Part shown: piece after piece, positions 13,720-20,438 of the stretch | Layout: every line of letters starts with the position of its first letter | Position numbering within the stretch: the stretch's first letter is position 1 | Origin: a virus | Virus record (IMG/VR): IMGVR_UViG_3300018875_000056 | Span: 1 to 20,438 of that record | Reading direction: 5' to 3' (one strand) | Length of the DNA: 20,438 nucleotides | Position numbers and translations under genes: made by a program | Notes under the pieces: model-generated | The model's input: the letters and a program-made list of their open reading frames with translations, nothing else | What the model was told of the DNA's origin: nothing | The model's database searches: none

Positions 13720-14258
13720 ACCGATACGTCGGTGTTGACCACTCAACGAAAACAGGGGTCGCTATATTGGATCCGAACGGTAATGTCTTGAAAAGGATCG
13801 AGATCCAAGCGGATGGTGCGTTAGATGCTGGCCGGATCAACGATGTCGTTGTCCGGACACTCCGGTTAATCCAGCCAACCGACAAAGTGGCCATCGAAGG
13901 ATTCTCTCATGGATCTACGGGTTCGTTTGTGGGACAACAGTATGCAATAGGCTGGGCAATCCGCATTGGACTGCATGTGCGAAAACAGAAATACATCGAG
14001 GTAGCTCCTACCCAGCTCAAAAAATTTGCTACCGGGGTGGGGAAAGGATCGAAAGAGGATTTGATCTTGCCTATATTCAAACGCTGGGGGTTTGAACACC
14101 CAAGTGATAACGTCCGGGATGCATTTGTCCTGGCGCAAGTCATAAGAGCAATTCATGAGCCTGTAGAGCTTACAAAGCCGCAGCAGGAAGTCATTCATAA
14201 CATTCTAAATCCGCCGACAAAGAAGCCGGCCAATAAGAAAAAGAAGAGAGGAAAGTGA
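13716..14258 (+). CDS. RuvC-like Holliday junction resolvase
   Basis: This 180-aa protein has the RNase-H fold pattern of RuvC: Asp8 in YVGVDHSTKTG, Glu61 in KVAIEGF, and the acidic pair Asp131 and Asp135 in SDNVRDAFVLAQ. The segment VAPTQLKKFATGVGKGSKED matches the RuvC core. The C-terminus is Lys-rich (NKKKKRGK). RuvC-type phage enzymes cut branched DNA during recombination and before packaging. The gene is coupled to its neighbours on both sides by 4-base overlaps. Phage variants can have relaxed structure specificity. Confidence 0.88.
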   Translation: MNRYVGVDHSTKTGVAILDPNGNVLKRIEIQADGALDAGRINDVVVRTLRLIQPTDKVAIEGFSHGSTGSFVGQQYAIGWAIRIGLHVRKQKYIEVAPTQLKKFATGVGKGSKEDLILPIFKRWGFEHPSDNVRDAFVLAQVIRAIHEPVELTKPQQEVIHNILNPPTKKPANKKKKRGK

Positions 14259-15100
14259 TCGATATGGGGAAAGATTTTGCGAAGCTTACTGGAGAATTAG
14301 CGAAAGGCATCAAAATTGGGGAATCGTCTATTGAGATTAAATTGACCTTCCCACTTAAAGCAGCATTACCGCATTTGGTCTTCTTAAGTAACAACCAAGG
14401 GGAAGAGCTTAACGTATTTCTTGGGGACCCGCAAATGTCATTCGATTTTGATGAGGAGGATGACGACGCGTATAAGCTATACACGGGCGGCCGCCGTGTG
14501 ACTGCGGATGCTTCTGGCGTGGTGACATCGGTCGAGCAGCCTGAAAAAGATGAAAACCAGGCTGAGCTGGCTCTTGTTGAACCGGGTACAGGAGAAGAAT
14601 CGGAGTGTAGCGAGGATCGGGCAGGAGATCCGGTAGGGGAGCCGACGGCAGGTGATCCTCCGGCAGAAGATGGCGATGAACTGAACGATTATGAGAAGGA
14701 GATCCTGGGCGAAGGAACGGATCAGAAAGATTCTGACCTTCCAGAATGGATGAAGGAACCGCAAGACGGACAGTCCGCAGGTGATCAGGAAATGAGCTTC
14801 GAAGATAATGGTCAGGAATCGGGGGAGGATGTCACTGCAGCTGCTTCCGAGGAAGACCAAACTGCTGGCGACGTCGAAATCAGCCCGGAAGAACTGGAAC
14901 AATACATCCTTTCCCAACGTCCATCTTTCCCGGACCTTCAGCTTGACTTCCCAAGGTTGTTCGAGCGTAAACGGCAGGATGGAGTGACCTGGAGGGAGAT
15001 CGCTAAGGAAGTGGGTATGACCTCTGGGCAATTGAGCGGCAAGATCTCCAAGTACAAAGAAGAGGTCAAAAAGGTAATGATGAGCCACGGCGTGGCTTAA
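14255..15100 (+). CDS. Acidic protein with C-terminal helix-turn-helix, 281 aa
   Basis: Three parts are visible. An N-terminal domain (about residues 1-85) contains GKDFAKLTGELAKGIKIGES and SIEIKLTFPLKAALPHLVF. A long low-complexity acidic linker (about 90-215) is rich in Glu, Asp, Gly and Ser. A C-terminal basic part (about 240-275, VTWREIAKEVGMTSGQLSGK) reads as a helix-turn-helix. The start may be GTG at 14255, which overlaps the RuvC-like stop, or ATG at 14264. The acidic linker between two domains suggests a flexible adaptor or a DNA-mimic-like region. I do not recognise the family. Confidence 0.75.
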   Translation: MIDMGKDFAKLTGELAKGIKIGESSIEIKLTFPLKAALPHLVFLSNNQGEELNVFLGDPQMSFDFDEEDDDAYKLYTGGRRVTADASGVVTSVEQPEKDENQAELALVEPGTGEESECSEDRAGDPVGEPTAGDPPAEDGDELNDYEKEILGEGTDQKDSDLPEWMKEPQDGQSAGDQEMSFEDNGQESGEDVTAAASEEDQTAGDVEISPEELEQYILSQRPSFPDLQLDFPRLFERKRQDGVTWREIAKEVGMTSGQLSGKISKYKEEVKKVMMSHGVA

Positions 15101-15236
15101 GAATATACGCAATCAAGCCCCGGTCGAACCCAGGCCGGAGGCACCTGTCCTAAAACATTGACGATTGATTTATTGAAGAAATCGCATTGGGAGAGCAAAG
15201 TCCGTCAGAACAATCTATTTAATTGGGGGATTAGAG
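15101..15236 (+). other. Short intergenic region without clear gene
   Basis: It holds a GC-rich patch with a CCGG repeat pair (about 15119-15138) and a TTGACG (15160-15165) that lacks a good -10 box at 17 bases. A possible reading frame without a well-placed start runs through into the next gene; I do not call it. Confidence 0.3.
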
Positions 15237-16301
15237 ATGCAAGAAAAACGGAATGTCATGAATATCTCCTTTGGCAAAGACAGTACAGCCATGTGGATTT
15301 ATGCACTTGAACAAGGCGTGGATATTACCCCTGTGTTTTGCGATACAGGGAACGAACATCCACTCACATATGAATACGGTAATTATCTCGAGAAAAAGCT
15401 CGGATCCATCCGACGTATCAAGGCGGATTTTTCGGAGCGAATACTTCGTAAACGCGAGTATATCCAAAAACATTGGCCACGAAAGCTAACCACAGACACT
15501 CCAGGAAGATGGCACTATATCGGACCAGGTATAGAACAGGATTTAGCTGTGGAGCCATCTGGAGAACCAAAAGATCCTAGCAAAGAAATAGAGTTTGGTC
15601 ACTGGAGGTGGTATCCGGCTCAAAAGGGCATGTCTGATAATGAGGCGACCGAGACTATTAAGACAGCTCTGAATTTACTATACCCGTCTGGAAACCCGTT
15701 TTTAGATTTATGTTTGTGGAAAGGGCGCTTCCCTTCGACACGACGCCGATTTTGCACTGTTGAATTAAAGGTGAGGCCAACGGAAGATCAAGTTTATTAT
15801 CCTTTACTAGAAGCAGGTTATAAGGTTACAAGCTGGCAAGGAGTACGGGCACAAGAAAGTGCTGCTCGTGCTAAATTACCGGAATGGGAAGGAACACCAG
15901 AGGGATATGAGATTTACCGACCTCTGCTGCATTGGACGGTAGAGGATGTATTCGATATTCACCGAAAGCACGGCATTGAACCCAATCCTTTATACAAGCT
16001 TGGTATGGGAAGAGTCGGATGTATGCCATGTGTAAATTGCAATAAATCTGAGCTATTTGAGATTGCAAGGCGTTTCCCAAAGGAAATCGAGCGGATAGCG
16101 AAGTGGGAGGAACTCGTTAAAAAGGTGAGTAAGCGGCAAGGAGCTACTTTTTTTCCAACTGCGAGCGGTCTAGGGGATGGAATATATGAGGTTGTAGAGT
16201 GGTCGAAAACAGCATACGGGGGCCGGCAATATGACTTATTGAAAGCAATCGAGTTCGAAGACGTTCCAGCATGCTCAAGCGTGTACGGTCTATGTGAATA
16301 A
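15237..16301 (+). CDS. Phosphoadenosine phosphosulfate reductase-family protein
   Basis: This 354-aa protein has the PP-loop SFGKDS at residues 11-16, the segment RRRFCTVELKVRP typical of the PAPS reductase/adenine nucleotide alpha-hydrolase family, and a Cys cluster GCMPCVNC at Cys262, Cys265 and Cys268 that may hold an iron-sulfur cluster or zinc. Such enzymes activate or transfer sulfur, and relatives act in sulfate assimilation and in phosphorothioate DNA modification (DndC). Phages often carry members of unknown role. No partner Dnd genes are present, so DNA phosphorothioation by the phage alone is unlikely. The start at 15237 follows GGGGGA by about 8 bases. Confidence 0.85.
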   Translation: MQEKRNVMNISFGKDSTAMWIYALEQGVDITPVFCDTGNEHPLTYEYGNYLEKKLGSIRRIKADFSERILRKREYIQKHWPRKLTTDTPGRWHYIGPGIEQDLAVEPSGEPKDPSKEIEFGHWRWYPAQKGMSDNEATETIKTALNLLYPSGNPFLDLCLWKGRFPSTRRRFCTVELKVRPTEDQVYYPLLEAGYKVTSWQGVRAQESAARAKLPEWEGTPEGYEIYRPLLHWTVEDVFDIHRKHGIEPNPLYKLGMGRVGCMPCVNCNKSELFEIARRFPKEIERIAKWEELVKKVSKRQGATFFPTASGLGDGIYEVVEWSKTAYGGRQYDLLKAIEFEDVPACSSVYGLCE

Positions 16302-16328
16302 GCAACGGGAGGAAGGGGGGGAATACCA

Positions 16329-16499
16329 ATGAACACTTGCAAAAGTGAAAACTGGCCGCCGGAAAAACTTGCCGCCCACCTTAAGGCGATTGGGGCAGAC
16401 AAGCCGCCGGCTCCGAAGGGTAGCGAATTAAAATATGTGATTACCGCTCCACGGAAGGGGTACCAAAACAGGTATTTAAAGCGTGGTGGCGAGTATTAA
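16329..16499 (+). CDS. Small hypothetical protein, 56 aa
   Basis: ATG follows a strong AGGAAGGGGGG site by about 7 bases. The product has a charged N-terminal helix (WPPEKLAAHLKAIGADKPP), then KYVITAPRKGYQNRYLKRGG and a basic end. No Cys motif or membrane segment. It lies between the PAPS-reductase-like gene and the late regulator; role unknown. Confidence 0.65.
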   Translation: MNTCKSENWPPEKLAAHLKAIGADKPPAPKGSELKYVITAPRKGYQNRYLKRGGEY

Positions 16500-16514
16500 G
16501 ATCATATAAATACA

Positions 16515-16547
16515 TGACCCCCATATCCTTGGTCAGGGCGGGGGTCA
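16515..16547 (+). promoter_or_regulatory. Inverted repeat upstream of the late regulator gene
   Basis: TGACCCCC (16515-16522) pairs with GGGGGTCA (16540-16547) across a 17-base loop. A second pair, GGTAA (16551-16555) and TTACC (16566-16570), follows. No T run follows, so a regulatory site or mRNA structure is more likely than a terminator. Confidence 0.4.
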
Positions 16548-16603
16548 GAAGGTAATGAATTCCTCTTACCATTATAGCATAAAGGGGAATGAGGGGAATG
16601 GCG

Positions 16604-17089
16604 ATGGCATGGGGACAGGCAGAACTCTTTCCAAAAGCAAATGAAGCGGAGATCCAGCGAACAAAATTCCTGCTCAGCAAATATAAAGAGATGACACTGC
16701 TTATGCAGGATTTTGAGCGTTTTGAACGAGAATTGAAGCAAACGACAATTGACGGGGAAGTTGCTCGGCGAATCGATCAGTATGATCTGCATGCGGACAA
16801 GACAGCCAATGCTACGATTCTGATTGAAAAGCAGCGCTGGGTGTATCAGCGGTATCGGTTCTACACGCAGCAGCTTGAAAGGGCCTTTGGTTTGATACAG
16901 GATGACGAGGCGAGGAAGGCAGTCGATTACAGGTTCATGCAGGGATACTCCTACAAGGAGACGTTGCTGTTTTTCCGGCATGGTCTCAGTGACAGCACTA
17001 TTCGTCGTAAGATGGCTGAAGGAATTGAGAGCATGGCAAATACTTTAAAGTTGATGAGTTTTTTCGAGCAGGATAGTGCTGATTTTTAA
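16604..17089 (+). CDS. ArpU/sigma-like phage late transcription regulator
   Basis: This 161-aa protein ends with a sigma-region-4-like helix-turn-helix (about residues 105-155, DEARKAVDYRFMQGYSYKET, then GLSDSTIRRKMAEGIESM). The N-terminal part is helical with a coiled-coil look. Proteins of this kind (ArpU, RinA and related) switch on packaging and structural genes and are usually the last early gene. I chose the ATG at 16604 because GAGGGG lies 7 bases before it; 16589 and 16598 are in-frame alternatives with worse spacing. The gene is followed by a strong terminator and then opposite-strand genes, so its target promoter is probably to the right of the window. Confidence 0.78.
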   Translation: MAWGQAELFPKANEAEIQRTKFLLSKYKEMTLLMQDFERFERELKQTTIDGEVARRIDQYDLHADKTANATILIEKQRWVYQRYRFYTQQLERAFGLIQDDEARKAVDYRFMQGYSYKETLLFFRHGLSDSTIRRKMAEGIESMANTLKLMSFFEQDSADF

Positions 17090-17103
17090 GTGGTACGAAA
17101 ACA

Positions 17104-17145
17104 AAACGGCAACTAAGATGTATACGAAGTCTTAGTTTGCCGTTT
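17104..17145. terminator. Bidirectional hairpin terminator between early operon and cargo genes
   Basis: AAACGGCAA plus CTAAGA (17104-17118) pairs with TCTTAG and TTGCCGTTT (17130-17145), with one bulged T. Read leftward, the stem is followed by TTTTGTTTT, a good U-tract for the minus-strand operon. Read rightward only GTTT follows, so it would be weaker for the early operon. Confidence 0.8.
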
Positions 17146-17189
17146 CCATAAGTCAATGTTATTGAAAGTCGCTGAATTAAATCGTCAAC

Positions 17190-18260
17190 TCAACTTCGAT
17201 AATACTTTAATTTCAATTGATTAGGTTTAATATTTTGAGTGAAATTCGAATCAATATTTCTTCCATCTCTATGGTAGATTGTTTTTGTAATAAGAAATAT
17301 AATGCATTCATTATTAAAAGTGGGTCTCATTAGCATTCTTGAAAGTAAATCACCTTGGTTATTGAATAGTTTGAATTCTCCAACTGTATTTTCATCTATT
17401 ATGTTATACAGGGATTCAGGAAAGTTGTCAGACAAATTTTTAGAAAAGTATTGTCCAGTATCATTTGATATATATCCATCACACTGTAATATAGTTTGAG
17501 TTGAATTATAAATATTTATAGAAAATATAAAGTTTCTAAATTTTATGGGAAGTAGAAAATTAACCTCATAAGTTGGATTGTTTTTTGGTGGGTTTCTATA
17601 TATTTCAATTGAAGGATTTGATTTTAAAATTATGTGATCTATGTTTCCTCCAATTTTGCTCAACAGAATAATATCTTGAACTTTCTCAGCACTGGGGAGA
17701 TATTCCTTACCCAATGGATCTTTTAAATTTCTAATTTGGTTTAGTAAAATGGTAATACTAATTAAAAATAGAGATAGTAACAAATAGAATACATAAATCC
17801 CAAAATTTATAGATGCCTCAACACTAAACTCTAATGAAAGTGAGTAAGCATATTTCGTGTAGAAACCAACAACCGAACCCCAAATGAAAATAGCTGTAGA
17901 GGTGGTAAATAGAAAACCGAAATAAATTAAATTAATAACTTTATTATTGGAAACATTAATCTCATATTCTGAGAAAAGATGTATATAAGATTCAGAGGAA
18001 AGGGTAATGGGATTCTTTATCAATTGTAATTGTCTAGATGCTTCAATTAACTTATTTTCATAGGTGAAACCAATAAACAAACCGAAAAATGAAATTATAG
18101 ACATTACCCCAGAAAATATCCAACTAATTAATTCTACTTGGTCTTTTACATCATCATAGTTTTGATTTGAAAAATTTTGATTAAAATCTATAAAAAACAA
18201 GAAAATTAAAGGCGCTAACACTGCTATAAAAGGAAGTCCCCATCTACTTATAATTTTCAT
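17190..18260 (-). CDS. Unknown membrane protein with four transmembrane helices
   Basis: This 356-aa protein has four strong hydrophobic segments at about residues 8-26, 43-67, 109-134 and 151-174, arranged as two hairpin pairs with a 40-residue loop between them. A soluble C-terminal half follows (about 180-356). No catalytic motif is evident. The overall plan recalls SLATT/S-4TM-type membrane effectors of bacterial conflict systems, but only in layout. It is the last gene of a three-gene minus-strand operon; its start overlaps the previous gene by 17 bases and AAAGGA lies about 6 bases before the ATG. Base composition is much richer in A and T than the early operon, suggesting separate origin. 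Confidence 0.75.
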   Translation of the reverse strand: MKIISRWGLPFIAVLAPLIFLFFIDFNQNFSNQNYDDVKDQVELISWIFSGVMSIISFFGLFIGFTYENKLIEASRQLQLIKNPITLSSESYIHLFSEYEINVSNNKVINLIYFGFLFTTSTAIFIWGSVVGFYTKYAYSLSLEFSVEASINFGIYVFYLLLSLFLISITILLNQIRNLKDPLGKEYLPSAEKVQDIILLSKIGGNIDHIILKSNPSIEIYRNPPKNNPTYEVNFLLPIKFRNFIFSINIYNSTQTILQCDGYISNDTGQYFSKNLSDNFPESLYNIIDENTVGEFKLFNNQGDLLSRMLMRPTFNNECIIFLITKTIYHRDGRNIDSNFTQNIKPNQLKLKYYRS

Positions 18261-18879
18261 AAATATCCTTTGCTAATGTTTTTATGATTTCTAATATTTC
18301 ACTTTCATCAATTGTAGTATGAAATGAAATTACTGAGTTTTGATCAAGAAAAAAAGGTACATTGTTGTATCTAAAAGTAATGCTTGCAACTGAGTCTGAA
18401 TCGAAAAAACTTACAATTTCTGATGATTTTAGTCTGGATACAACTAAATTTTTTAGGTTAGTATCGTTAAATACTGTAGATTCAGTTTTAACTTGTATAT
18501 TAGATAAGGTGGCAAACCAACTCTCTTTTGTAAAAAAAATGTTTTTCCAGTATTCAAAAAGGGGAATTTTCTCAAGATGAACATTTGTTTTTAAAAACAT
18601 ATTATGTATTGCATAAGTTATTCCACTTTCGGAATTTCCGAAGCAACAGATTAATTTCTTTTCCTCAAAAATCCAGAATATTATTTCTTTTTGTTCACGT
18701 AAAATCAACTTGTTTTTTATAGTTATCGGATCGATCCATCTGTATAAAATTTGTTTTACATTATGAAATTCTAAGTATTCTATAGCTTCAAAATTATTAC
18801 AAGTGAGACTTAACACTCTTGAGACAAATTTTTCATCACTATATTTATAAAAAGTACAATCTTCACCCCAGATTAGCAT
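18244..18879 (-). CDS. Unknown soluble protein, 211 aa, cargo operon
   Basis: This 211-aa protein has no membrane segment or signal peptide. Many aromatic and beta-prone segments are visible (LYRWIDPITIKNKLILRE, then EIIFWIFEEKKLICCF, and a C-terminal helix ESEILEIIKTLAKDIYENYK). I recognise no catalytic motif. GGTGAG lies about 6 bases before the ATG, only 17 bases after the stop of the upstream gene, and its 3' end overlaps the membrane-protein gene. The tight spacing suggests the three proteins function together. It could be a regulator, immunity factor or sensor; nothing in the sequence decides. Confidence 0.72.
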   Translation of the reverse strand: MLIWGEDCTFYKYSDEKFVSRVLSLTCNNFEAIEYLEFHNVKQILYRWIDPITIKNKLILREQKEIIFWIFEEKKLICCFGNSESGITYAIHNMFLKTNVHLEKIPLFEYWKNIFFTKESWFATLSNIQVKTESTVFNDTNLKNLVVSRLKSSEIVSFFDSDSVASITFRYNNVPFFLDQNSVISFHTTIDESEILEIIKTLAKDIYENYK

Positions 18880-18896
18880 TAAGTCTCACCCATTCA

Positions 18897-20234
18897 TTAA
18901 ATTAATTCAGCCTCAGTTTCTTTTTCGGCTTCTTCATCTGAATAATCTTCTTCGTCCAATACTTGGTTTTGCTCCAAGCCAATGAAATTTTGTATAGGAT
19001 CCAATACACTAAGGGCATCATCTGAACCAACTGCACTCAAAATTGTTTGGTTTGCAAGGACGAAGTTGCGTAGCAGATCTGTTACATTAGCATCTTGGTC
19101 ATTAAGCTTTTCTAGCAAATTAGAAAGAACTTGAATCGAGGTAACAGTATTTGTTTGAATCGTTCTTTGAAGTAATTGATCTCTTGAAGCATATCGTTCA
19201 GCAATAGTATTTAACAGCTTTTTTGTCTTTTCTATATCCACTATGCCAGAACCACACATATCAATGTATTCTTTTTGGATTATAGACATCACAGTATTTT
19301 TCAAATCCTCATTATCAGTATCCATTAATACGATTTTTAATATATCTAATTTCTCACCTTTTAGAAAGACTTTCGTTGTAAATCTTTCGTCACCAAGTGT
19401 CATATCAACTTTGAAATATACAATGTCACTGCCTGTTGTAATATACTCACATGCTAATTGTGAAGACAAAAGTGCATCTCCGCCAATTGCCACATTTTTA
19501 ATACCGTCTTTTCTTTGCTTAGTACGAGTATAAAATTTTAGTTCGTTAAAGGTAGAACGAATTCCTTTATTCGTTAACCTATTATGAACAAGATCGAGCA
19601 AAAGGGCAGTTTTAAAACTTGCATTCCCTATATCAATTAATTGGTTAGTAATTTCGGTAATTCGGTATGCAGTTAATGGCCAATTGAATTCAAATTGTAG
19701 AAACTTTATAAGGACTTCTTGCACTATGTGGCTCCCAGTATAGATGGTCATTACCTTACTAAAAGGCTCTATAGTTACCCTAGAAGTATATACTGCAGAA
19801 AGGCTTTCAGGATTTATAACACCTGTTTTCCATGAGCCTTCATATTCCTTTAAACGAATATTTAAGTCAATTAATTGATCAGAGAATGCGACTACTTCAA
19901 TTGAAATTGTATATATGTTTTCAAAACGAACATCGAATTTTGAAAAATCTTCTCGAAAAGTATCTTCATTTTTACCAGTAAGGAAGTCAGTATTAGTCAA
20001 TTTGTATGTATACGCAGGAAGACCTTGGGTTTTTTTCATCACTGCCATTTCGACAAAATCTTCAATCTCATCATCACGTATAAATCTAGCAAGATCAAGA
20101 AAAGCGTCACGTATATCATCTTTCTTTTTCACTTTCTTTTCAGATCTCCAACCTGAACGTTCCGCAATTAATTCTTGCGCGGCTTGTAGTGGTATCTTTT
20201 TAAGTACTCTTTCTAAAATTTTGGATTTATTCAT
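18897..20234 (-). CDS. Unknown soluble protein, 445 aa, first cargo operon gene
   Basis: This 445-aa protein is the first and largest gene of the cargo operon. The N-terminal part (about 1-70) is helical and charged (KSKILERVLKKIPLQAAQEL). The middle part (about 75-300) is mixed, with SIEVVAFSDQLIDLNIRLKE and GGDALLSSQLACEYITTGS. The C-terminal third is helical (residues about 300-420) and ends in a very acidic tail (LDEEDYSDEEAEKETEAE). I see no Walker, nuclease, TIR, NTase or other known effector motif. AGGAGAGG lies about 5 bases before the ATG. The acidic tail might control DNA or protein binding. Function unknown. Confidence 0.75.
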   Translation of the reverse strand: MNKSKILERVLKKIPLQAAQELIAERSGWRSEKKVKKKDDIRDAFLDLARFIRDDEIEDFVEMAVMKKTQGLPAYTYKLTNTDFLTGKNEDTFREDFSKFDVRFENIYTISIEVVAFSDQLIDLNIRLKEYEGSWKTGVINPESLSAVYTSRVTIEPFSKVMTIYTGSHIVQEVLIKFLQFEFNWPLTAYRITEITNQLIDIGNASFKTALLLDLVHNRLTNKGIRSTFNELKFYTRTKQRKDGIKNVAIGGDALLSSQLACEYITTGSDIVYFKVDMTLGDERFTTKVFLKGEKLDILKIVLMDTDNEDLKNTVMSIIQKEYIDMCGSGIVDIEKTKKLLNTIAERYASRDQLLQRTIQTNTVTSIQVLSNLLEKLNDQDANVTDLLRNFVLANQTILSAVGSDDALSVLDPIQNFIGLEQNQVLDEEDYSDEEAEKETEAELI

Positions 20235-20438
20235 TTTATCCTCTCCTAGTCAATGATCTTTATTTGACCTGAATCTTAATTTCCAGCGTTATCAACAGTT
20301 TAATGTTATTGTAGTACTATGGATGTAGGGACTTTTCACCTCCTGTTAATAATAATATAGTTCATCATAACTAATCGAATTCCTTCATATGTTGAATAAT
20401 TTATTGAAATGCTGAAGAGATAAATGAAATATGTAACT
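20235..20438 (-). other. AT-rich upstream region of the cargo operon
   Basis: No gene is evident. On the minus strand AT-rich -10-like sequences (TATATT, TATTAT near 20350-20360) precede a perfect Shine-Dalgarno AGGAGGTG at 20344-20337 that has no start codon at 5-9 bases. A long leader with this orphan site would run to the operon start at 20234. The region probably contains the operon promoter, but no clear -35/-10 pair can be fixed. Confidence 0.35.

Noticed and set aside
14477-15112. A 211-aa minus-strand open frame
   Set aside because: It is the mirror of the acidic low-complexity gene on the plus strand, where codon bias leaves the opposite strand open.
15160-15312. Possible TTG-started reading frame ahead of and into the PAPS-reductase-like gene
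   Set aside because: GGAGG is 16 bases away from the TTG, the frame overlaps the next gene by 75 bases and no family resemblance was seen.

Overview
The window looks like the left part of an integrated temperate phage (probably a siphovirus) in a Gram-positive Firmicute, most likely Paenibacillus or a close relative. I base this on strong AGGAGG-type ribosome binding sites, many GTG and TTG starts, the gene families and the order of the early genes. No database search was possible, so family names come from motifs and memory.

Left end (1 to about 100): the outermost 92 bases, read on the minus strand, encode a piece of the host comM/yifB Mg-chelatase-like gene. The prophage therefore appears to sit inside comM. 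The large serine integrase gene (35-1741, minus) runs into this host sequence and ends there.

Lysogeny module (35-3500): leftward integrase, ImmA/IrrE-type protease and an XRE repressor; rightward a second small XRE protein. The 165-base divergent control region holds a TTGACT-17-TATATT promoter and four copies of a 15-bp palindrome (TTGCT, five variable bases, AGCAA). A fifth copy lies inside the rightward XRE gene.

Early region (3498-17089, all plus, tightly packed, often with 1-4 base stop/start overlaps): small unknown genes and an HTH protein; a recombination block (SbcC-like ATPase, RecT annealase, metallo-beta-lactamase-fold enzyme); a small gene with an apparent frameshift; a replication block (initiator with seven internal palindromic iterons that look like the phage origin, a G39P-like helicase loader, DnaB helicase); then small unknown proteins, a RuvC-like resolvase, an acidic HTH protein, a PAPS-reductase-family protein and an ArpU/sigma-like late regulator.

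Cargo region (17100-20438): a strong hairpin terminator marks the end of the early operon. Beyond it three visibly AT-rich genes on the opposite strand form a compact operon: a 445-aa soluble protein, a 211-aa soluble protein and a 356-aa protein with four predicted membrane helices. I recognise none of them. Their position (just after the late regulator, where packaging genes would be expected), reversed orientation, base composition and a membrane protein as last gene make them the best candidate here for an undescribed system, perhaps phage defence or superinfection exclusion. Packaging and structural genes are not in the window and presumably lie to the right.
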